Shown here: piece after piece, positions 1-4,884 of the stretch | Numbering within the stretch: position 1 is the first letter of the stretch | Layout: each line of letters opens with the position of its first letter | NCBI GenBank assembly: GCA_022566235.1 | Contig: JADFJI010000166.1 | Coordinates: 1-5,595, forward strand | Length of the DNA stretch: 5,595 bases | Direction: 5' to 3' | Source: Chloroflexota bacterium | GTDB lineage: Bacteria > Chloroflexota > Dehalococcoidia > Plut-88900 | The notes under the pieces: generated by a model | Database searches by the model: none | Told to the model about the DNA's origin: nothing | The model's input: the letters and a program-made list of their open reading frames with translations, nothing else | Program-made: the position numbers and the translations under genes

Positions 1-97
1 TTCGCAGAATGCCGATCCGCTCGATTTTCGCTTCGATCAGATCGCCCGGCTTGAGGTACTTGTCCTTGGCGGCACCGACTCCCGACGTCGTGCCGGT
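1..97 (-). pseudogene. C-terminal fragment of a FAH-family hydrolase/isomerase, cut off at a junction
   Basis: Read on the minus strand from 97 down to 2, the sequence gives TGTTSGVGAAKDKYL followed by KPGDLIEAKIERIGILR. This is the typical C-terminal end of the fumarylacetoacetate hydrolase family (2-hydroxyhepta-2,4-diene-1,7-dioate isomerase-like proteins): the TGT-SGVG turn, then KPGD-IE--I--IG-LRN. The gene would run out of the window at its C-terminus by only a few residues. Upstream of the TGT motif (above position 97) the minus-strand reading loses all family resemblance, because the DNA there codes for an M20 peptidase on the other strand. The N-terminal 200 or so residues of the FAH protein are therefore absent. 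Family members act on carbonyl substrates in aromatic and amino-acid breakdown; the substrate cannot be told from this tail. Confidence 0.85.
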
Positions 98-1166
98 GGA
101 GATGGAGGACCAGTGGATCTGTCCACCCTTCAGCGCTGAGATCATCGACGGGCGCATCTACGGCAGAGGCACCTCCGACTGCAAGGGACTGCTTACCTGC
201 CAGATGATGGCGATGATCATCCTCAAGCGGGCAGGGGTCCCCTTACAGGGGCACCTGGCCCTGGCGGCCTGCGCCGACGAGGAGGCAGGGGGGAAGTATG
301 GAGTAGGCTGGCTGGCCGAGAACCATCCTCAGCGGCTCAAGGCCGACTTCTGTATAAACGAGGGCGGGGGCGACGTGGTGCAGAGAAAGGGAGCGCCAGC
401 CTACCTCTTCGGCATAGGGGAGAAGGGCAGGCTGGAGGTCTACATCACGGTCAAAGGCGTCCCCTGCCATGCCTCTACTCCCTGGAACGGGGTCAACGCT
501 CTGACCAGGGCCTCGGAGGTCCTGAAGCGCCTGGCCGAATACAAACCCGAGATAGATGTCTCCCTTGAGATTTTCGGGCACCTAAAGAGTTTAGGGATAG
601 ATGAAGAGCCCACGCCCGAGAATATAGACCTGATAGCGGAGGAGTTGGCCCAGAGAGACGCCCAAATGGCCTCCAGGCTGCGAGGACTCTCCAGGATGAC
701 CATCTCCGCAACCATGATAGAAGGGGGCATAAAGTCCAACTCCATACCATCGTCATGCCGGATCACCTGCGACGTCCGCACTCTACCCCACCAGGACGAG
801 GCCTACGTGAGGCAGGAGATAGAGAAGATGGTCCAGGGGATCCCCGACGTGGAGGTGGAGATCGACTACACCGCCGTGCCCAGCATGGCCCCCTACGATA
901 CGGACTTCGCCCTCAAAATACGGAACGCCACCGAGCAGTCCCTAGACGGCAGCGAGGCTGTCTGGCTGCCCACCTTTACCACCGGCTTCACCGACTCCCG
1001 GTTCCTCCGGCCCCTGGGGACCCTGGTATACGGCTTTCAGGTATCCCATCCGGAGGACTCGGCGGCCCTGGCCAACGTCCACGGGACCAACGAGTCGGTG
1101 GACGTGCGCAGCCTGATCCTGGGCACCAAGATGCTCATCGCCCTGGCCATAGACGTTCTGGGGTAA
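9..1166 (+). CDS. M20 family metallopeptidase (ArgE/DapE/ACY1-like), N-terminally truncated
   Basis: A cytoplasmic zinc amidohydrolase of the ArgE/DapE/acylase type, which hydrolyses an N-acyl amino acid or small peptide; the substrate is not predictable. Numbering from the ATG at 9: D26-VVPV is the end of the HxDxVP motif, GRGTSDCKG carries the metal-bridging D57, DEEAGG has the catalytic E91 and metal ligand E92, E118 (NEGG) is the next ligand, H154 lies in the CHASTPWNGVNA start of the dimerisation domain, and H358 (NVHGTNE) is the last ligand. The protein ends naturally at 1166. Residues 1-25 are not M20 sequence: they are the antisense reading of the FAH tail, so true homology starts near base 84. 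The missing part includes the first zinc-ligand histidine and roughly the first 70 residues of a normal M20 enzyme, so the product as written should be inactive. The ATG at 9 is an artefact of the junction. M20 identity is firm; intactness is not. Confidence 0.9.
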   Translation: MPIRSIFASIRSPGLRYLSLAAPTPDVVPVEMEDQWICPPFSAEIIDGRIYGRGTSDCKGLLTCQMMAMIILKRAGVPLQGHLALAACADEEAGGKYGVGWLAENHPQRLKADFCINEGGGDVVQRKGAPAYLFGIGEKGRLEVYITVKGVPCHASTPWNGVNALTRASEVLKRLAEYKPEIDVSLEIFGHLKSLGIDEEPTPENIDLIAEELAQRDAQMASRLRGLSRMTISATMIEGGIKSNSIPSSCRITCDVRTLPHQDEAYVRQEIEKMVQGIPDVEVEIDYTAVPSMAPYDTDFALKIRNATEQSLDGSEAVWLPTFTTGFTDSRFLRPLGTLVYGFQVSHPEDSAALANVHGTNESVDVRSLILGTKMLIALAIDVLG

Positions 1167-1190
1167 CCAACTCGCAAAAGTCCGCTTCGC

Positions 1191-1208
1191 CCTTCCGGTA
1201 CTGGAAGG
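1191..1208. repeat. Short hairpin after the M20 gene
   Basis: CCTTCC at 1191-1196 pairs with GGAAGG at 1203-1208 across a 6-base loop. It is the first of three stem-loops in 75 bases and starts 24 bases after the M20 stop codon. Its role is unknown; it may be part of an intergenic repeat unit. Confidence 0.4.
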
Positions 1209-1216
1209 AGGGGGTG

Positions 1217-1234
1217 CAGGGGGAGAACCCCCTG
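1217..1234 (+). terminator. G/C-rich stem-loop, possible terminator or part of a repeat unit
   Basis: CAGGGGG (1217-1223) pairs with CCCCCTG (1228-1234) around an AGAA loop: a 7-bp, nearly all-GC stem about 50 bases after the M20 stop codon. No T-run follows, so it is not a textbook intrinsic terminator. Position suggests 3'-end formation for the M20 transcript, but it may equally be one arm of an interspersed element with its neighbours. Confidence 0.4.
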
Positions 1235-1240
1235 TCGGGG

Positions 1241-1265
1241 AGTTTGAGGGGACACCCCTCAAACT
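1241..1265 (+). terminator. Perfect 11-bp stem-loop, terminator-like
   Basis: AGTTTGAGGGG (1241-1251) and CCCCTCAAACT (1255-1265) are exact reverse complements separated by ACA. This is the strongest hairpin between M20 and the SRPBCC gene. It is followed by TAACTTTAAAAA rather than a T-tract, so factor-independent termination is only possible, not shown. The symmetric stem could serve either strand. Confidence 0.5.
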
Positions 1266-1467
1266 TAACTTTAAAAACATCTGAGGGCGGGCAGGTGGGA
1301 AGATGACAAATGCTATCCGACGAACTCAAGGGAGTCTTCCCGCCTCTAAAGTGAACCTGTGGCCGGCTTACCGGCATCTAACTCTAAGGTAGGATGCCCT
1401 ACACCCGGGACCTCGTTGTCCCCTTGCTGAAGGCAAGAATCCGCGGCACCGTGTTAGAAAGGCTGGC

Positions 1468-1950
1468 ATGGGTAAGATAACCCTCACTCCCCAGACCCTG
1501 GTCATCAAGGCCCACAGAGAGCTGGTCTTTCAGATGATGAGCACCATCGGCAAGGGCAAGCTGCCGGGGTCCGCCGCCATGTCCTCCAAGCTCATCAGCC
1601 GCAACGGCGATACCATCATCGCCGAGTTCTATACCAGGGAAGGACGTAAGACTTACACCACCCTGGAGGAGATCGTCCTCTACAAGCCCGAGCGGATCAC
1701 CTATCGCTGGCTCAAGGGGCCCATAAAGTACGTTTCCGAGGATTTCCGCTTCCTGGAGACGGATGACGGGGGATCGGTGCTCGCCTACCGGGGCGAGTTC
1801 GATATGAAGATACCTTTCTTCGGCTGGCTGATAGGGAGGTTCTACATCAAGCCCAAGTTCGAGAGGGTGGTGCTGGAGCACATGGAGGAGATCAAGAGCG
1901 CTGCGGAGGCCCGGGCCGCCCGCAGCCACCTGTTCCCCCGCCCGAAATAA
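1468..1950 (+). CDS. SRPBCC/START-like fold protein (polyketide cyclase-type), function unknown
   Basis: A 160-residue soluble protein with no signal peptide or membrane segment. The order of elements fits the helix-grip (SRPBCC) fold: a first strand (ITLTPQTLVIKA), a short helix where members begin HRELVFQMMS, a run of strands (DTIIAEFYTRE, TYTTLEEIVLYKPERITYRW, VSEDFRFLETDDGGSVLAYRGEF) and a long C-terminal helix from about residue 128 to 150 that would close the hydrophobic cavity. The phrase YKPERITYRW, followed by a gap and then an E--F-F strand, is typical of the polyketide-cyclase/dehydrase-like branch. The length is usual for a single domain. Such proteins bind or transform small hydrophobic ligands; nothing here names the ligand. 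The ATG at 1468 is preceded by AGAAAGG at 1456-1462, a fair ribosome binding site. The gene stands alone between two gene-poor stretches. The fold call is by pattern, not by search. Confidence 0.7.
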   Translation: MGKITLTPQTLVIKAHRELVFQMMSTIGKGKLPGSAAMSSKLISRNGDTIIAEFYTREGRKTYTTLEEIVLYKPERITYRWLKGPIKYVSEDFRFLETDDGGSVLAYRGEFDMKIPFFGWLIGRFYIKPKFERVVLEHMEEIKSAAEARAARSHLFPRPK

Positions 1951-1970
1951 CCCGTTGCCCTCGTTTACCC

Positions 1971-2007
1971 TGTCACTCTGAGCGAAGCCGAAGAGTCTGG
2001 GGTGGGG
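1971..2007. repeat. Interspersed intergenic repeat of the CACTCTGAGCGAAG type
   Basis: The stretch begins TGTCACTCTGAGCGAAGC, continues CGAAGAGTCTGGGG and ends GTGGGG. ACTCT (1975-1979) and AGAGT (1992-1996) can pair around a GC-GAA-GC core, giving a small hairpin. From general knowledge, near-identical elements (TGTCATTCTGAGCGAAGCGAAGAATCT and variants) occur in many copies between genes in Chloroflexota genomes, and I recall similar ones elsewhere. It starts 20 bases after the SRPBCC stop codon, a usual place for such elements. Only one copy is in this window, so the repeat status rests on recall. Confidence 0.6.
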
Positions 2008-2298
2008 TCCATGTGGCGATCGCAATAGGAGCATCCCCACCGCTACAGGTCTCTTTTCCCCACTCCCACGTGGCCGCGTATTGAACCCCTAGTGACGGGG
2101 CTATATGCTAGGGGCACGGGGGCAGGGGATGGATACACTAAACCTAATCGTAAACCTCTTCACCTTTTGAAGTCAGTCAAAAAGGGAATAACGCGTTGAT
2201 ATCTGGGATGCTTACGAGAAGCAATTTGAGTCGAAAGGGAAATGAGGCAAAAAAAGAAGCAGACCAGTTGGGACTAGAGTACGAAGGGCAACTGACAA

Positions 2299-2303
2299 GG
2301 AGG
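2299..2303 (+). promoter_or_regulatory. Strong ribosome binding site that fixes the TPR GTG start
   Basis: AAGGAGG at 2297-2303 lies five bases before the GTG at 2309. In this frame the nearest upstream stop is TGA at 2243-2245, and no ATG lies between it and the GTG, so the site decides the start. Confidence 0.75.
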
Positions 2304-2308
2304 GGCTG

Positions 2309-3154
2309 GTGGGGCCAACAATTGAAGACGCCGAGGGTCATTTCCTGAAAGGAAATGCTCATTATGGTGCGGGCAATCATGATCAGGCCATCCAGGAGTA
2401 CACTCGTGCTTTGGAGATCAGACCCGACCTCACGGAGGTCTACTACAACCGTGGCATCGCCTACAACAGCGGGGGTCAGTATGACCGGGCCTTCCAGGAC
2501 TACAACAAGGCCCTAGCCCTCAGACCCGACGAACCCGGAGTCTACAACAACCGGGGCAACGCCTACACAGGCAAAGGTGAGCACGTGCAAGCCATCCAGG
2601 ACTTCGACAAGGCCATAGCCCTCAGACCCGACTACCCCGAGGCCTATAACAACCGGGGCAACGCCTACTACAACAAGGAAAACTATGACCGGGCCATCCG
2701 GGACTTCGACAAGGCCATCGGCCTCAGACCCGACTACACCAACGCCTACTACAACCGGGGCCTCGCCTACGACAGGAAGGGTAATCAAGACCGGGCCATC
2801 AAGGACTACGACCAGGCCATCGGCCTCGAACCCGACTTCGCCGAGGCCTACAGCAACCGGGGAAATGTGTACAGACGTAAGGGCGACCTTGCTCAGGCAA
2901 TGAAGGACTATGACAAGGCAATCAACATTAAGCCCAACAATGCAAACACATACTTCAACCGGGCTTGCCTTCACTCTCTAAGACGAGATATCGAGCAGAC
3001 CGTCACAGACTTGACAAAGTCTAGAGAACTAGATCCGTCTGTGAAACCTGACTCCAAGGATGAGGATGAGCAGGGCCTGGCCTGGGCCCGCCAGGACCCG
3101 AGAGTCCGGGCCCTGCTGGGGATGGACAAACCGCCGAAAGGTACAGAACCGTGA
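2309..3154 (+). CDS. Tetratricopeptide (TPR) repeat protein, seven repeats
   Basis: A 281-residue protein made almost wholly of 34-residue TPR units: residues 8-41, 42-75, 76-109, 110-143, 144-177, 178-211 and 212-245. Each shows the TPR pattern, with N-RG-AY in helix A and A-I-D-DKAI-L-PD in helix B. The repeats form a right-handed superhelix that binds peptides or partner proteins. Units 3 to 6 are the most alike; unit 7 is degenerate (NRACLHSLRRDIEQ). The last 36 residues form an acidic linker and an ARQDPRVRALLG helix. There is no signal peptide, membrane segment or enzyme domain, so it is probably a cytoplasmic scaffold. Start is GTG with AAGGAGG five bases upstream. Its stop overlaps the cofD start by four bases (GTGA), which points to co-translation with the F420 genes; a role in that pathway is inference only. 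Family call is firm, specific function unknown. Confidence 0.95.
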   Translation: MGPTIEDAEGHFLKGNAHYGAGNHDQAIQEYTRALEIRPDLTEVYYNRGIAYNSGGQYDRAFQDYNKALALRPDEPGVYNNRGNAYTGKGEHVQAIQDFDKAIALRPDYPEAYNNRGNAYYNKENYDRAIRDFDKAIGLRPDYTNAYYNRGLAYDRKGNQDRAIKDYDQAIGLEPDFAEAYSNRGNVYRRKGDLAQAMKDYDKAINIKPNNANTYFNRACLHSLRRDIEQTVTDLTKSRELDPSVKPDSKDEDEQGLAWARQDPRVRALLGMDKPPKGTEP

Positions 3155-3165
3155 TCACGGTTCTG
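3144..3165. promoter_or_regulatory. Perfect 22-bp palindrome over the TPR stop and cofD start
   Basis: The half-site CAGAACCGTGA (3144-3154) is followed at once by its exact reverse complement (3155-3165). The GTG start of cofD (3151-3153) and TGA stop of the TPR gene (3152-3154) sit at the centre. In mRNA it could fold into a stem holding the start codon, opened by ribosomes finishing the TPR gene; in DNA it could be a site for a dimeric regulator. Both roles are inference; the symmetry is plain in the sequence. Confidence 0.55.
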
Positions 3166-4086
3166 GCCGGGGGGGTGGGGGCGGCAAAGTTCCTCCAGGG
3201 GCTGGTCAAGATCGTCGACCCGTCCGAGGTGACGGTGATAGTCAACACGGGGGACGACGTGGAGCTCCACGGCCTCTACATCTCCCCCGACGTGGACACC
3301 GTCACCTACACCCTGGCAGGCCTGGCCGACGAGGCCCGGGGCTGGGGCCTGAGGGACGAGACCTGGGAATGCCTGGCGGCCTTGAAGCGCCTGGGCCACG
3401 AGACCTGGTTCAACCTGGGGGATCGGGACATGGGCCTCCACATCCACCGCACCCAGCGGCTTAGGGATGGGGCCACCCTCTCGGAGGTGGCCGCCGAGGT
3501 GGCCTCGGCCCTGGGCGTCGGTTGCAGGATTCTGCCCATGAGCGACCAGCGGGTCGAGACCCGGATCAAGACCCGGGACGGTGACCTGGGCTTCCAGGAG
3601 TACCTGGTCAAGCGTGGGGCCGGCGACCCTGTACAGGCCATCGATTTCGCCGGTATAGAAGATGCCCGTCCCGCCGACGGCGTTACCTCGGCCATCGAAG
3701 AGGCCCAGGGAATCGTCATCGCACCCAGCAACCCGCTGATAAGCATAGGCCCCATACTTGCGGTGAAAGGCATCCGGGAGGCCCTGGCGGGGTGCAAGGC
3801 CCCGGTGGTGGCCGTAAGCCCCATAGTGGGTGGGAAGGCCATCAAAGGCCCGGCTGCCGATATGATGCAGGCCCTGGGGCTGGAGGTGAGCGCATATCAG
3901 GTGGCGGAGCTGTATAGAGACTTTCTGGACGCATTCATACTGGACTACGCCGATGCAGACTCCCTGGAGCGAGTCCGGGGCCTGGGGATCAAGGCCATAG
4001 CCACCGATACCATTATGAAGGCGTTGCCTCAGAAGATGGCCCTGGCCCGGTCCGCCCTCCGGGCCCTGGGAGTCGAGTCGAAATGA
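3151..4086 (+). CDS. cofD: CofD, 2-phospho-L-lactate (or phosphoenolpyruvate) transferase of F420 biosynthesis
   Basis: CofD (FbiA in actinobacteria) moves the phospho-C3 acid from its GDP-activated form (from CofC) onto the deazaflavin Fo, giving F420-0 or dehydro-F420-0 and GMP, in the cytoplasm. Family signatures are all present: LAGGVGAAKFL at residues 5-15, VNTGDD (31-36), ISPDVDT (44-50, with the acidic metal site), WFNLGDRDMGLHIHRT (86-101), MSDQRVETRI (130-139), the QEYLVKRG stretch (149-156), APSNPLISIGPIL (191-203) and AVSPIVGGKAIKGPAADMM (221-239). At 311 residues it is of usual length and looks intact. Start GTG at 3151 begins exactly at the motif and has GAAAGG nine bases upstream. 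It overlaps the TPR gene before it (GTGA) and cofC after it (ATGA), so the three are surely one transcript. Whether it uses lactate, enolpyruvate or glycerate phosphate cannot be read from the sequence. Confidence 0.97.
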   Translation: MITVLAGGVGAAKFLQGLVKIVDPSEVTVIVNTGDDVELHGLYISPDVDTVTYTLAGLADEARGWGLRDETWECLAALKRLGHETWFNLGDRDMGLHIHRTQRLRDGATLSEVAAEVASALGVGCRILPMSDQRVETRIKTRDGDLGFQEYLVKRGAGDPVQAIDFAGIEDARPADGVTSAIEEAQGIVIAPSNPLISIGPILAVKGIREALAGCKAPVVAVSPIVGGKAIKGPAADMMQALGLEVSAYQVAELYRDFLDAFILDYADADSLERVRGLGIKAIATDTIMKALPQKMALARSALRALGVESK

Positions 4087-4760
4087 CGGTATGCATCGTC
4101 CCTGTGAAACGCCTCTCCACCTCCCTGCGACGGCTGGGGCCGCTCCTGAGTCAGGAAGAGAAGGCCAGGCTTTCGCTGGCGATGCTCAAGGATGTTCTTT
4201 GGACGCTCCAGGGTGTACAGGGACTGGATGAGCTGTGCGTGGTGACCCGTGACCCGTGTGCCCGGGATGCCGCCAGGGAACTGGGGGCCCGGGTTATACC
4301 GGAGCCCGAATGCGCCGCCGGGGAGGGTCCGGCCGTAGACTACGGGTCCCGGGTCCTGGCCGAGGAAGGGGTCAGGCAGGTCCTGATAATTCCCTCCGAT
4401 CTCCCTCTTGTAAGCAGAACGGATATCCAGGCCATCCTCAAGGTGTGCCTGGGGAATCCGTCGGTGGTAATGACCCCCGCCCACGACGGCGGGACCAACG
4501 CCATGCTCAGGACACCTCCCGACGTCATCCCCTCCCGGTTTGGCCCAGATAGCCTATCGCTGCATATACAGGAGGCCCGGGCCAGGGGCGTCCCATATCG
4601 CCTGGTGCAACTGGGCTCCCTCTACAGGGACATAGACACGCCGGAGGACCTGTCCATCCTTCTCACCACCCCAAACAACACCTCGACGTGGAAGCTGGCG
4701 AATGAGATGGGGCTGTCAGAGAGGCTTTTGCACAGGAGTCAAACGTCCGAGGCCGTTTAA
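4083..4760 (+). CDS. cofC: CofC, phospholactate/phosphoenolpyruvate guanylyltransferase
   Basis: CofC (FbiD in actinobacteria) joins a phospho-C3 acid to GTP, making the activated donor for CofD. It is a single-domain nucleotidyltransferase with MobA/GlmU-like fold. Visible motifs: IVPVKRLS at the N-terminus with K9, LSQEEKARLSLAMLKDVL (22-39), PSDLPLV (104-110) with metal ligand D106, GGTNAM (136-141) with T138, RFGPDS (152-157), and DIDTPEDL (183-190) with D183 and D185. By spacing, D106, D183, D185, K9, T138, G154 and S157 match the metal and substrate residues reported for mycobacterial FbiD. One departure: the second lysine of the usual VK-L--AK-RL motif is Leu15, with Arg16 next to it. 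The ATG overlaps the cofD stop (ATGA), with GGGAG ten bases upstream. About 30 residues after the last motif (from 196) are polar and poorly conserved. Enzyme call is firm; donor acid is undecided. Confidence 0.93.
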   Translation: MTVCIVPVKRLSTSLRRLGPLLSQEEKARLSLAMLKDVLWTLQGVQGLDELCVVTRDPCARDAARELGARVIPEPECAAGEGPAVDYGSRVLAEEGVRQVLIIPSDLPLVSRTDIQAILKVCLGNPSVVMTPAHDGGTNAMLRTPPDVIPSRFGPDSLSLHIQEARARGVPYRLVQLGSLYRDIDTPEDLSILLTTPNNTSTWKLANEMGLSERLLHRSQTSEAV

Positions 4761-4782
4761 TAAGCTCGTCGAAACTAGGAGC

Positions 4783-4803
4783 GCCCCGACGCGGCGTCGG
4801 GGC
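4783..4803. terminator. Stem-loop between convergent cofC and hisIE, likely shared terminator
   Basis: GCCCCGACG (4783-4791) pairs perfectly with CGTCGGGGC (4795-4803) around a CGG loop, and an outer GGAGC/GCTCC pair (4778-4782 with 4812-4816) may extend it. It starts 22 bases after the cofC stop and lies about 80 bases beyond the hisIE stop on the other strand, so it could end both transcripts. No T-run follows on either side; termination is inferred from position and stem strength. Confidence 0.55.
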
Positions 4804-4884
4804 AGGGGGCTGCTCCGCCGGCGTAGCTTCAGGATAGTTAGCTCTGTGACAAAACCAGAATGAGAGGCCATAGAAGGCGCGGAC

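Larger units (their letters stand above)
1167..1467. other. Gene-poor stretch with several hairpins
   Basis: No convincing gene lies between the M20 stop and the SRPBCC start. The stretch holds three close hairpins (1191-1208, 1217-1234, 1241-1265), then a longer inverted repeat, GGTGGGAAGA at 1294-1303 against TCTTCCCGCC at 1335-1344 (one G-T pair), and small stems at 1362-1375 (GCCGG-CTTA-CCGGC) and 1373-1398 (GGCATC/GATGCC). A 14-codon frame at 1310-1354 reads MLSDELKGVFPPLK; it faintly recalls the N-terminus of dihydrodipicolinate-synthase-like proteins but stops at once. It may be a gene remnant or chance. Confidence 0.6.
1951..2308. other. Gene-poor stretch with interspersed repeat and hairpins
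   Basis: This 358-base stretch carries no gene I can support. It begins with the repeat at 1971-2007, has a GGTGGGG/CCCCACC inverted pair (2001-2007 with 2035-2041) enclosing the palindrome GCGATCGC (2016-2023), then CCCCTAG/CTAGGGG (2086-2092 with 2108-2114). From about 2120 the base composition turns AT-richer, with a bulged stem CCTTTTGA/TCAAAAAGG (2163-2170 with 2177-2185). A 46-codon frame at 2208-2348 (starting MLTRSNLSRKGNEA) overlaps the TPR start; it lacks a good ribosome binding site and resembles nothing I know. Any promoter for the TPR-cofD-cofC genes should lie here, but no convincing -35/-10 pair is visible. Confidence 0.6.

Noticed and set aside
755..1306. Plus-strand 183-codon frame overlapping the M20 gene
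   Set aside because: Its Arg/Pro/Gly-rich translation is typical of an out-of-frame reading of GC-rich coding DNA; the M20 frame holds all conserved residues through to 1166.
1399..2040. Long minus-strand open frame (213 codons) opposite the SRPBCC gene
   Set aside because: It is the mirror of the plus-strand gene in GC-rich DNA, extends into the intergenic repeat, has no family motif, and the plus frame has a better start and a recognisable fold.
2167..2201. Candidate promoter TTGAAG ... TTGATA upstream of the TPR gene
   Set aside because: Spacing and the second hexamer do not fit a sigma-70 promoter; no better pair was seen.
2208..2348. 46-codon frame starting MLTRSNLSRK before the TPR gene
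   Set aside because: No clear ribosome binding site, no recognisable family, and it overlaps the strongly supported TPR start; not listed as a gene.
2432..2941. Periodic 102-base repeats considered as a CRISPR or other DNA repeat array
   Set aside because: The period is coding: each unit is one 34-residue TPR in frame, and the similarity is continuous rather than repeat-plus-spacer.
2513..2974. Minus-strand Val/Gly-rich 153-codon frame within the TPR gene
   Set aside because: Its periodicity simply reflects the antisense of the 102-base TPR units; no independent motif.
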